Assembly: GCA_029553545.1 (NCBI GenBank)
Contig: JAKPKU010000192.1
Span: forward strand, 1 to 50,624
From: Candidatus Cloacimonadota bacterium
GTDB lineage: Bacteria > Cloacimonadota > Cloacimonadia > Cloacimonadales > WRIO01
Direction: 5' to 3'
DNA length: 50,624 bases
Notes under the pieces: generated by a model
Told to the model about the DNA's origin: nothing
Database searches by the model: none
The model's input: the letters and a program-made list of their open reading frames with translations, nothing else
Shown here: one piece after another, positions 26,552 to 34,577 of the stretch
Layout: the number at the start of each line of letters is the position of its first letter
Position numbering within the stretch: position 1 is the stretch's first letter
Translations under genes and position numbers: made by a program

Positions 26552-27192
26552 AATGCCTCTTTTAATGTTTGAATTATTCTTTGACTTTCATTAGTAATCA
26601 TATCAAGGACTGCTCTTGACGATAGCGATGCTCCTGTAATCTGCTTAACTTGCGTGCTTGTAATATTATCTGCATTTTCTGCTACCATATCGAATTTATT
26701 TACTTCATTGCCTGTCATTATTTGCTTGTCTGAAAACTGCCGTGTAAACCATTCTTCAGTTATACGACCGCCCAAGCCAGGCGTCTCGCTTTGATTGATT
26801 ATTGCAAAGTTAATTATATTTTGGTAATCAGGCGTATAGGCGATTAATGCTGTGATGCCACCCCAAAGTCCTTTGCCAAAAATAATAAAAGCGTTTCCCA
26901 AAGTCTCTTCATCTTTTGTGGCTTGATAATAAGTAATTTCTTCTTCTTGCCCTTCTTGTTTAAAAGACAGCTCTTTTATATACGCCTCATAATTTTCTTG
27001 TACATTGTCTGTTGGTAGATTAAAAGCATTCAAAACAGCCTTCTGCAACTCTATTCTCTCACGTTGCTCAACTCTTCCCTTCGTCGAGTGATAAAATACA
27101 GCCAAAATCCCTACAAATATAATAGTAATTACTATCATGAAGATAACAGGGTAAGCACGTGTTTCTTTGAATTCAACTTTTTCTTTTTCCAT
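26548..27192 (-). CDS. nqrC: Na+-NQR subunit C (RnfG homologue), covalent-FMN subunit
   Basis: This 214-residue protein has one N-terminal transmembrane helix (about 14-35) and an FMN-binding domain outside the membrane. GLWGGITALIAYTPD and ETPGLGGRI are typical. The covalent FMN motif, normally (S/T)GAT-x-(S/T)S, reads ITGASLSS here, putting Ser189 at the acceptor threonine. The codon is TCG on the coding strand, so it is a clear serine. ApbE-type flavin transfer to serine is plausible but not shown. It lies 2 bases after nqrB. Confidence 0.9.
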   Translation of the reverse strand: MEKEKVEFKETRAYPVIFMIVITIIFVGILAVFYHSTKGRVEQRERIELQKAVLNAFNLPTDNVQENYEAYIKELSFKQEGQEEEITYYQATKDEETLGNAFIIFGKGLWGGITALIAYTPDYQNIINFAIINQSETPGLGGRITEEWFTRQFSDKQIMTGNEVNKFDMVAENADNITSTQVKQITGASLSSRAVLDMITNESQRIIQTLKEAL

Positions 27193-27194
27193 AC

Positions 27195-28130
27195 TTAAGC
27201 CCCCTGTTTTGCTGGTTTAGTTTTGAGTTTTTGAATACCCAAGTCAATAATTGGCATAAATGTATTTCCTAAAAGAAGGGCAAACATGAATCCTTCTGCA
27301 AAGAGTGAGAACTTACGAATAAAGACCGCTGTAAAGCCAACAATCAAGCCGTAAATCCATACGCCAATGTCTGTCTTTGCCATAGTAATCGGATCTGTAA
27401 TCATAAAAACTGTGCCAAACAAAACACCGCCTGATAGAAGATATGTTAAGGTTAGTGGCGCATCAAAAATAGCAGTGAAAATAGCTAAAGATAAGATGCA
27501 AGATAGCATTGCTTGCCACTTTGCTGTCTTGGTGATAATCAGATAAATGGCTGCCAAGATAATCAAAAACGCTGATGTCTCTCCAATTGACCCAGGTATA
27601 AAGCCCCAAAAGAGCTCATCAAGATTAGAATAAGCACCGCTCTCTTTGATAATTCCTATTGGGCTTGCTGATGTGATTTTTTGAAAAGCATCAACAGTCT
27701 GATAGTGAACAAATCCCCCAGGTAAGCTGGTAAAAGGCTTTACCCACGAAATAGTCATCTCCTTTGGAAATGAAATATAGACAAATGCTCTACCTACAAT
27801 AGCAGGGTTAAAAATATTAACTCCAAAGCCTCCAAAAACCATTTTGCCAAAAAGCACACCTATTACAGCAGATACTCCAGCTATCCAGAGGGGTATAGTT
27901 GGTGGCATAGTTAGCCCTAAAAGTGTACCTGTAACAAAGACTGCCATTGATACTTTTGGCACTGCTTTTTTCCTTACCATGAGAAATTCAGTTAAAAAAG
28001 CAATACAATTAGTAAATAATATTACTACCATGCTTCTCCAACCAAACAAAAACACAGAAAATAGAATTATTGGCAGTAATGCATATAATACTCTATTCAT
28101 TACTGGCTGTTTTAAGATATAATTCTTCAT
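27195..28130 (-). CDS. nqrB: Na+-NQR subunit B / RnfD-type membrane subunit
   Basis: This 311-residue polytopic protein carries the family block FGGFGVNIFNPAIVGRAFVY (about 99-118) and FMITDPITMAKTDIG. It is shorter than classical NqrB (about 400) and lacks its N-terminal extension, so it is close to RnfD in size. The covalent FMN motif, normally SGATPL, reads TSASPIG with Ser156 at the acceptor position. It is the first membrane subunit of the cluster. No nqrA precedes it; the upstream gene is a nitroreductase 7 bases away. Confidence 0.88.
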   Translation of the reverse strand: MKNYILKQPVMNRVLYALLPIILFSVFLFGWRSMVVILFTNCIAFLTEFLMVRKKAVPKVSMAVFVTGTLLGLTMPPTIPLWIAGVSAVIGVLFGKMVFGGFGVNIFNPAIVGRAFVYISFPKEMTISWVKPFTSLPGGFVHYQTVDAFQKITSASPIGIIKESGAYSNLDELFWGFIPGSIGETSAFLIILAAIYLIITKTAKWQAMLSCILSLAIFTAIFDAPLTLTYLLSGGVLFGTVFMITDPITMAKTDIGVWIYGLIVGFTAVFIRKFSLFAEGFMFALLLGNTFMPIIDLGIQKLKTKPAKQGA

Positions 28131-28137
28131 CTTTACC

Positions 28138-28722
28138 TCATTCTTGAATATTAAAATCTATAATAATGTCTTCAAGTTTTCTTTTAGGAACATGATGATC
28201 CCCAATTTCATCGCGCCAATAGCGGATATCTCCTTCTTTGTCAACCTCTTCTAATATCACTCTTTCATCTGGTTTACCAATTGCTATTGTGAGCAAGATC
28301 TCGTAATAATTAGGTATTTTAAGAATTCTTCGTAATTTGCTTTTATTAACTGAGCTGATCATACAACCACCAAGGCCCATTTCTGTCGCTCCTAATAAGA
28401 TTGTTTGGGCTGATATACCAGGGTCTACATTGACATGTGGCGCTATTTGCAACTCAGTAATCATTATTAGATAAGCAGTAGGTCTTTGATTTGGTTCTGG
28501 ACCTTTCCAATCCTGCAAATAAGCTGCCCAACCAATACAAGCAAATACTTTATCCAACTCTTCTTTTTCATTTACAATCACATATTTTATTGGTTGTCTA
28601 TTCGCAGCGGAAGGGGAGAGGCGTGCAAGGTTTACTAATTCAAATAATTCTTCTTTACTAATTGAACGAGTGGCATCATATCGTCTGATACTTCTATTCA
28701 TGCAGACTAAATCCTTTAACAT
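28138..28722 (-). CDS. Nitroreductase-family flavoprotein
   Basis: This roughly 194-residue FMN enzyme has the family N-terminus MNRSIRRYDATRSISKEEL, the FMN-binding SPSAANRQPIKYVIV, GISAQTILLGATEMGLGGC and a C-terminal AIGKPDE. It leads the nqr unit, just after a promoter. An AAGGAG site at 28733-28728 fits the ATG at 28722; the GTG at 28728 overlaps that site and is unlikely to be the start. The electron acceptor is unknown. Location suggests a link to NADH/flavin redox balance, but that is inference. Confidence 0.87.
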   Translation of the reverse strand: MLKDLVCMNRSIRRYDATRSISKEELFELVNLARLSPSAANRQPIKYVIVNEKEELDKVFACIGWAAYLQDWKGPEPNQRPTAYLIMITELQIAPHVNVDPGISAQTILLGATEMGLGGCMISSVNKSKLRRILKIPNYYEILLTIAIGKPDERVILEEVDKEGDIRYWRDEIGDHHVPKRKLEDIIIDFNIQE

Positions 28723-28749
28723 GGTCACTCCTTAAACTTTATTTTTGAA

Positions 28750-28778
28750 ATCATAGTATTTACTGATAAATAAGTCAA
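28750..28778 (-). promoter_or_regulatory. Promoter of the nitroreductase-nqr-aroB unit
   Basis: On the minus strand TTGACT (28778-28773), an exact 17-base spacer and TATGAT (28755-28750) form a near-consensus promoter 28 bases before the nitroreductase start. Confidence 0.75.
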
Positions 28779-28795
28779 GACTTTTTTATTATTTT

Positions 28796-29422
28796 TTAAT
28801 TAATAAATGGATTTTCCTGTTTTTCTTTGCCAACCGTCGACGAACCACCGTGTCCAGGCAGCACGATAGTACTATCAGGCAATGAAAAAATCTTTTCTTT
28901 TATGGAGTCTGAAAGCTGTTTGCTATCACCACCTGGCAAGTCAGTTCTACCAACACTTAAATCAAAAAGCGTGTCGCCTGAAAAAAGATAGGGCTCAAAA
29001 TAAATAACAACACCACCTTTGGTATGCCCTGGTGTGTGAAAGACTGTTCCTTTAAACTCACCAAGATAAATACTGTCTCTATCTTTTAATAAAAAGCTCG
29101 CGGCAGGTGAAATAATTGGTGTGTACATAAAATCGCTCAAGTTAAGAGCTGAGTTGAGAAGCATATCTGCATCGTATGGGTGTATCCCTATCGGGCAATT
29201 ATAAAGTCTATGAAAGTATTCATTACCACCAATGTGGTCTCCATGCCCATGAGTATTAAAAATATGCACAATTTTCAACTTCATGGCTGATATCGCATTG
29301 GCTAAGTTTTCGCTTGGAGCAGAGGGGTCGATGATAATTGCTTCATTACTCTCGGTATCCCAAACGAGATATGTATTTGTCTCAAAGTTCTCTAACAAGT
29401 TGAAAATCTTATATTTAATCAT
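28796..29422 (-). CDS. Metallo-beta-lactamase-fold hydrolase (glyoxalase II-like)
   Basis: This 208-residue protein has the di-metal motif THGHGDHIGG (about 56-65), then a later His in HTPGHTKGG, the bridging Asp in FSGDTLFD and a final His in LPGHGG. Size and motifs fit the small hydroxyacylglutathione-hydrolase-like group that cleaves thioesters. The substrate is unknown. It has an AAGGAG site and lies 12 bases after the PP-loop gene, so it is likely cotranscribed with it. Confidence 0.88.
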   Translation of the reverse strand: MIKYKIFNLLENFETNTYLVWDTESNEAIIIDPSAPSENLANAISAMKLKIVHIFNTHGHGDHIGGNEYFHRLYNCPIGIHPYDADMLLNSALNLSDFMYTPIISPAASFLLKDRDSIYLGEFKGTVFHTPGHTKGGVVIYFEPYLFSGDTLFDLSVGRTDLPGGDSKQLSDSIKEKIFSLPDSTIVLPGHGGSSTVGKEKQENPFIN

Positions 29423-29434
29423 TTTATTCTCCTT

Positions 29435-30427
29435 TTAATTAATCCTATATTTCTCTAATTCTTCGTCACTTATTCTACTAATCTCAACATCATTATGAAG
29501 TTCAAATGCCTTACCCCACGACACAATATCTTGCTCATTAGCTTTGCTATTATATTTTAAAAGGATAGATGCAGACAACTGAATAGTGTCAAGGGTTATT
29601 TCTTTACGAGATTGTATGATGCCTAATGGACCTGGCACGCTTTTGCATTTCAAGACCAGCTCTTTATCTTCTAATTTTGGTGTAATTATATCCGATTCAG
29701 ACTTGATACGTGTAATAATCAGCTTTGTATCTTGATCAATTCTAAAGTGTCTACCAAAAGCTAAAAACTTAACAAAGAAAGAGTTCATCATTTCATACTT
29801 TAGCAGATCTTTAAGGCGTTTTGTATAACCATTATCTGTTAAAAGGCAACCTCCTCCAGCATTTGGATATTCTTTTACTCCAAGCTCTTCTGCCATCTGT
29901 ATTTGTATTGTGCGAGTTCTTCCATTAATACTGAGCATATCTTCTTTTTTGACCCAACCCTCACGAATGGGCAATGTGTCTACTAAAAGCTTTTGTGAGA
30001 GGGGTCTGACTATTAAATCACCTACTGTACTTGCTTTTCTCACAGCAGATAAGGCATTTTTGTTTTGCGACATTGGTCTCTGTTGCAATACTTCTCCAGA
30101 GATTAAAAAGTCAGCATCGTATTTTTCCAGATATCTGTGTAATATTTTAAACATTAGTCCATGGCAGTCTATACATGGGTTTAGGTGCTTGCCATAGCCA
30201 TAATGTGGGTTTTTGAGCATTTCCAAATGCTCTTCAGTGATATCTATTATTTCGATCTTAATATTATTGGCTTCTGCCATTTTGATCGCTTTATCATCTT
30301 GAAAGAATGGCGTTGAGAAATAGATTGGGATAATCTCATAGCCAAGTTTTTCCATAAACTTGACTACAATTATACTATCTAATCCACCTGAAAAAAGTGA
30401 TAGTGCTCTATTTTTATCTTTAGACAT
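29435..30427 (-). CDS. PP-loop ATP pyrophosphatase related to tRNA thiolases (MnmA/ThiI-like)
   Basis: This 330-residue protein starts with a PP-loop LFSGGLDSIIV (about 11-21) that activates a base or carboxylate by adenylylation. NPCIDCHGLMFK resembles the catalytic-Cys segment of MnmA, and GGGCLLTD offers a further Cys that could form the relay disulfide. It lacks the full MnmA C-terminal domains. The last roughly 100 residues look like a separate domain with PGPLG. This is an uncharacterised tRNA-thiolation-like family in my reading; the target is unknown. Confidence 0.72.
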   Translation of the reverse strand: MSKDKNRALSLFSGGLDSIIVVKFMEKLGYEIIPIYFSTPFFQDDKAIKMAEANNIKIEIIDITEEHLEMLKNPHYGYGKHLNPCIDCHGLMFKILHRYLEKYDADFLISGEVLQQRPMSQNKNALSAVRKASTVGDLIVRPLSQKLLVDTLPIREGWVKKEDMLSINGRTRTIQIQMAEELGVKEYPNAGGGCLLTDNGYTKRLKDLLKYEMMNSFFVKFLAFGRHFRIDQDTKLIITRIKSESDIITPKLEDKELVLKCKSVPGPLGIIQSRKEITLDTIQLSASILLKYNSKANEQDIVSWGKAFELHNDVEISRISDEELEKYRIN

Positions 30428-30451
30428 TAACTCTCCTTAATACTTTTATAC

Positions 30452-30480
30452 AATTTAACAGAATTTATACTTTTTGTCAA
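30452..30480 (-). promoter_or_regulatory. Promoter of the PP-loop/hydrolase unit
   Basis: On the minus strand TTGACA (30480-30475), a 17-base spacer and TAAATT (30457-30452) precede a GGAGAG ribosome site and the ATG at 30427. Confidence 0.7.
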
Positions 30481-30526
30481 TTATAATTATTGAATTATTA
30501 ACATATCCTGAAAAATTATTAAAAAT

Positions 30527-30797
30527 GACTCAACAAATTCTGTGTTATTTGAGTCTTTAAAAATCTTAAATAGTTGTTTAGTAATATGAACTTAAAATTG
30601 CCTAAATTTTTCAATAAATGGGGCTGTTAAAAAAACTAATAATCATGTTCTCAGATCCTTTTTTTCTCTTTTTTAACTAACTTTTTAATCAATGTTGTAT
30701 ATGACTATTTAACAATAATATGCCTATGTGATTCCCTTTACATTCCCCTTGCTATCTTGGAGAATGAAAGGTAATCTTATAGGAATCTAAAGGGAGT
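30527..30797. other. Gene-free 30428-31053 region with two hairpin-forming segments
   Basis: This divergent AT-rich gap holds no supported gene. GACTCAA (30527) pairs with TTGAGTC (30549-30555). A longer imperfect hairpin pairs 30731-30746 with 30782-30797 (13 of the 15 central positions), enclosing about 35 bases with a GGAGAATGAAAGG stretch. The second could be a small RNA or a leader element for the 31054 gene. I recognise no known riboswitch class. Confidence 0.3.
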
Positions 30798-31053
30798 GAA
30801 AAGGAGATTTTTTGCGAATTATTAGGAGATAAAAAAAGATGCTTTTGTTGTTCTAATTTTCTTTGATCTGTAGAGAATATACAGAAGAAAAAGTGTCGTC
30901 TAATATCTTGATAAAAATCAAAGAGCTTTCAATTCATACATTCAAATATTATTTTGGGTATGCTAATTATTTCTATATCAAATTTTACTTGACAGAAATT
31001 TGCTGAATAAGAAAATGCTAATCAATTAAAAATTACTAAAATAGAGGTTTTTT

Positions 31054-31341
31054 ATGTACTTAGAAGAGAAACATTTGGAAAAAGCAAAAGAGATAGTCCT
31101 TAAACACAGAAAAAAAAGATCATGTAAAAAGTGTTATGATAGAGGGTATGTTGGTTTAACCCTTGAAAACACTCTTGTGGTGTGTGATAAATGCATTGAC
31201 ATTGACCAGGCAATGGATGAGTGGAAAGAATATGTAAAGCTCGATGAAAAGCTGGTGGAAGACTTTCATGACTTATTTGAAGAAGAGCCGCAAGAAGAGG
31301 GTGCAGAAGAAGAAAATAAAGAGCATGAAGGCGAAGAATAA
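31054..31341 (+). CDS. Small zinc-ribbon-like protein with acidic tail
   Basis: This 95-residue protein has a CKKCYDRGYVG segment and a later CDKC, a CxxC...CxxC zinc-binding pattern reminiscent of DnaJ-type or rubredoxin-like ribbons. It ends in a glutamate-rich tail (about 74-95). No family is recognised. A TTGACA at 30989-30994 could be its -35 box, but no good -10 lies at 17 bases. It ends 13 bases before ileS and is probably cotranscribed, hinting at a translation-linked role; that is only positional. Confidence 0.65.
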   Translation: MYLEEKHLEKAKEIVLKHRKKRSCKKCYDRGYVGLTLENTLVVCDKCIDIDQAMDEWKEYVKLDEKLVEDFHDLFEEEPQEEGAEEENKEHEGEE

Positions 31342-31354
31342 TACAGGAGAAATA

Positions 31355-34300
31355 ATGTATAGAGGGATCAATCTAAAGGAAAAAGCGTCAGAATTTGAAA
31401 AGAGGGTCAAAGATTATTGGCAAGATGGTAAAATCGCAGATAAAAGTATCACCAATAGAGAGGGTGCAGAGAAGTTTGTATTTTTTGAAGGACCTCCAAC
31501 AGCAAATGGAAAGCCAGGTATTCACCATGTTATCGCAAGGGCTATAAAAGATTCAGTTTGCCGTTATAAAACTATGCGCGGCTATCAAGTTAAAAGAAAA
31601 GCAGGCTGGGATACACATGGTCTGCCCGTCGAAATCGAGGTTGAAAAGAAACTCGGCTTGAAGAATAAAAAAGAAGTCGAAGAATACGGCATTGAAAAGT
31701 TTTGTAATGCTTGTCGTGAATCAGTCTTTTCTTATGAAAAAGAATGGCGTAATATGACAGAGACAATGGGGTATTGGATCGATTTAGATAATCCATATAT
31801 CACCCTTGAAAATAATTATATTGAAAGCGTTTGGTGGATTTTAAAAGAGATCTTTGATAAAGGCTTGATTTATAAAGGTCATAAAATTGTACCTTATTGC
31901 CCAAGCTGTGGCACACCTCTTTCTTCTCACGAAGTGGCGCAAGGATATGAAGATGTCGAAGATCCGTCTGTTTTTGTGAAATTTAAACTTGAAGATAAAG
32001 AAGATACCTACTTTCTTGCTTGGACAACAACGCCCTGGACGCTTATTTCTAATGTGGCATTGGTTGTAAATCCAGATGAAAAGTATGTAAAAATAAAGAT
32101 TGTTAAAGATGAAAAAACTGAGTGTTTGTACCTTGCAAAGGCAAGACTAAGCGTTATTGATGAGCCTTATGAGATAATCAAAGAAATGCCAGGTATAGAT
32201 TTGCAATTTATGAAGTACAAACCCTTGTTTACTTATATAGAGCCCGACAAACAAGCTTATTATATCGCTTGCGGAGATTATGTATCTATGGAAGACGGTA
32301 CGGGTATTGTTCACACTGCACCAGCTTTTGGGCAGGATGACTATATGATAGGGCTTAAGTACAACTTGCCTTTTATTCAGCCAGTCGATGATGCGGGGAA
32401 GTTTACTGAAGAGATTACTGACTACAAAGGCATGTTTGTTAAAGATGCAGATAAAATGATTATTCGCCACTTGAAAGACGAAGGCTTTTTGTATAAACGT
32501 GCTCAAATAATTCACTCATATCCGTTCTGCTGGCGTTGCAAAAGCCCATTGATCTATTATGCACGTTCCACTTGGTATATCAAGACAAGTAAGTATAAGA
32601 ATCAAATGATTTTGAATAATCGCAAGGTTAATTGGTATCCGAGCTTTGTAGGCGAGAAAAGATTTGGTGAATGGCTGGATAATAATGTAGATTGGGCATT
32701 ATCACGTGACAGATTTTGGGGTACACCACTTAATATCTGGAAATGTGATGACTGCGATGAAATGATTAGCATTGGTTCAATTGAAGAATTACGTCAAAAA
32801 GGTAAGATGGAAGATGGAAGCGAGGTACCTGAAAATATCGAATTACATAGACCATTTATCGATCGAGTAAAGATTCCATGCCCAAAATGTAATAAAGAAC
32901 TACAACGCACACCAGAAGTGATTGACTGCTGGTTTGATAGTGGTTCAATGCCTTTTGCTCAATGGCATTATCCTTTTGAAAACAAAGATATCTTTGAAAA
33001 AGAATTATTCCCTGCTGACTTTATCAGCGAAGGTATCGATCAGACACGTGGTTGGTTTTATACTCTTTTAGCAATCTCTACAATCTTGAAAGATGAAACA
33101 CCATATAAAAATGTTTTAGTAAATGATTTAATCTTAGATAAAAATGGACAAAAAATGTCTAAAACACGCGGCAATTCAATCGATCCAATGGAGCTGATGG
33201 ATAAATATGGTGCAGACGCTGTAAGATGGTATCTCTTGCATGTAAGCCCACCTTGGACGCCTACAAAATTCGACGTCAAAGGCGTTGAAGAGATATATGG
33301 AAAGTTTGTCGGAACCTTGAAGAACGTTTATTCTTTCTATGCAAGTTATGCTAATATCGACCAGTTTCACCCAAAAGATCATAAAAACCACACCAAACGT
33401 GATTCAACACTCGATCAGTGGATATATTCCAAATTGCACAACTTGATAGCGTTGACATTAGAAAATAATGAAAAATATGATTTTACCAGAAGCTTGAGAG
33501 CAATACAAAAGTTTGTCGTTGATGACTTGAGTAATTGGTATGTGCGTCGCTCTCGTCATAGATATTGGGCTATGGAGCTGACCGATGATAAGATCGAAGC
33601 GTATTTGACTCTGTATGAAGTGCTGATTGATTTATCAAAAATAATTGCACCTTTTGCACCATATATTGCAGATGCTCTTTACCTTGACTTAAAAGAAGCT
33701 GAAGAGAAGAACGGTATTAGTGTTCACCTCGAAGATTATCCAACAAGCGACGAATCAAAGGTTAATGCAAAGCTTGAAAAAGATATGGATACCATGATAG
33801 ATTTTGTTATTATGGGGCGTGCAGCAAGAAATCAAGTGCAGATAAAAGTGAGACAAACTCTGAATGCAATCTACCTGCCAAGCAAATATAAAGAGCTTGC
33901 TGAACGTATGAAAGAGCTGATTTTGGAAGAGATAAATGTTAAAGAGCTTTTGTATCTTGAAGAAAACAATGAGCTGATAAAATGGCAGGCAAAAGTTAAC
34001 TTTAAAACTGTCGGACCTAAATATGGTAAGGATGTTCAAACTATTTCCAAAGCATTGGATAATATTGCTGTAAGTGAAATTCTTGAGGCATTGGAAACAA
34101 ATAAGCTTTACACTTTAGTTGTTAATGAGAATAGTTTTGAATTGAGTCAAGAAGACTTGATTATTTCAATTGCACCTAAAGAAGGCTTTGCTTTTGAAAA
34201 TAACAGACAGATGTTTGTGGCGCTTGATGTTGTGCTTACTCCGGAATTAGTTTTGGAGGGGCATGCACGTGAAGTGGTAAATAAGGTTCAGTTCACTCGT

Positions 34301-34507
34301 AAAGAGATGAATTTTGAGATTATGGATAAGATTAATCTATATTATTATTGCCCAGAAGAAGTCTGCCAATCAATCAAAACTTATAGTGACTATATTATGA
34401 GCGAAACTTTAACAAATAAAATTGTTAAAACCGAAAGCATTGAAGCTGATATGAAGGATTGGGATATCAATGGACATACATTGTATCTCAAAATTGAAAA
34501 GAATTAA
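31355..34507 (+). CDS. ileS: Isoleucyl-tRNA synthetase, type 2
   Basis: This 1050-residue class I synthetase charges tRNA-Ile. The HIGH element is in FFEGPPTANGKPGIHHV (about 44-59) and the KMSKT loop is in GQKMSKTRGN (near residue 600). CWFDSGSMPFAQW and zinc-type CPSCGTP and CWRCKSP pairs are present. The form of the HIGH region and the long C-terminal part fit the eukaryote/archaeal-like type 2 enzymes rather than common bacterial type 1; in other bacteria this type is often mupirocin-tolerant. The ATG at 31355 follows CAGGAGA. A longer frame from 31244 runs through the previous gene and is rejected. Confidence 0.95.
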   Translation: MYRGINLKEKASEFEKRVKDYWQDGKIADKSITNREGAEKFVFFEGPPTANGKPGIHHVIARAIKDSVCRYKTMRGYQVKRKAGWDTHGLPVEIEVEKKLGLKNKKEVEEYGIEKFCNACRESVFSYEKEWRNMTETMGYWIDLDNPYITLENNYIESVWWILKEIFDKGLIYKGHKIVPYCPSCGTPLSSHEVAQGYEDVEDPSVFVKFKLEDKEDTYFLAWTTTPWTLISNVALVVNPDEKYVKIKIVKDEKTECLYLAKARLSVIDEPYEIIKEMPGIDLQFMKYKPLFTYIEPDKQAYYIACGDYVSMEDGTGIVHTAPAFGQDDYMIGLKYNLPFIQPVDDAGKFTEEITDYKGMFVKDADKMIIRHLKDEGFLYKRAQIIHSYPFCWRCKSPLIYYARSTWYIKTSKYKNQMILNNRKVNWYPSFVGEKRFGEWLDNNVDWALSRDRFWGTPLNIWKCDDCDEMISIGSIEELRQKGKMEDGSEVPENIELHRPFIDRVKIPCPKCNKELQRTPEVIDCWFDSGSMPFAQWHYPFENKDIFEKELFPADFISEGIDQTRGWFYTLLAISTILKDETPYKNVLVNDLILDKNGQKMSKTRGNSIDPMELMDKYGADAVRWYLLHVSPPWTPTKFDVKGVEEIYGKFVGTLKNVYSFYASYANIDQFHPKDHKNHTKRDSTLDQWIYSKLHNLIALTLENNEKYDFTRSLRAIQKFVVDDLSNWYVRRSRHRYWAMELTDDKIEAYLTLYEVLIDLSKIIAPFAPYIADALYLDLKEAEEKNGISVHLEDYPTSDESKVNAKLEKDMDTMIDFVIMGRAARNQVQIKVRQTLNAIYLPSKYKELAERMKELILEEINVKELLYLEENNELIKWQAKVNFKTVGPKYGKDVQTISKALDNIAVSEILEALETNKLYTLVVNENSFELSQEDLIISIAPKEGFAFENNRQMFVALDVVLTPELVLEGHAREVVNKVQFTRKEMNFEIMDKINLYYYCPEEVCQSIKTYSDYIMSETLTNKIVKTESIEADMKDWDINGHTLYLKIEKN

Positions 34508-34531
34508 CTAAGTAAATTAGACTCAGACAAT

Positions 34532-34563
34532 AAAAAAGCCCGAATCATTCGGGCTTCTTTTTA
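34532..34563. terminator. Bidirectional terminator between ileS and gap
   Basis: The stem AAGCCCGAA / TTCGGGCTT has A-rich sequence on the left and T-rich on the right, so it can end both convergent transcripts. Confidence 0.92.
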
Positions 34564-34577
34564 TAATCAAATGTGAA

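Noticed and set aside
31244-31354. Longer N-terminus for ileS
   Set aside because: It overlaps the zinc-ribbon gene and is low-complexity Lys-rich; ATG 31355 has a proper ribosome site.
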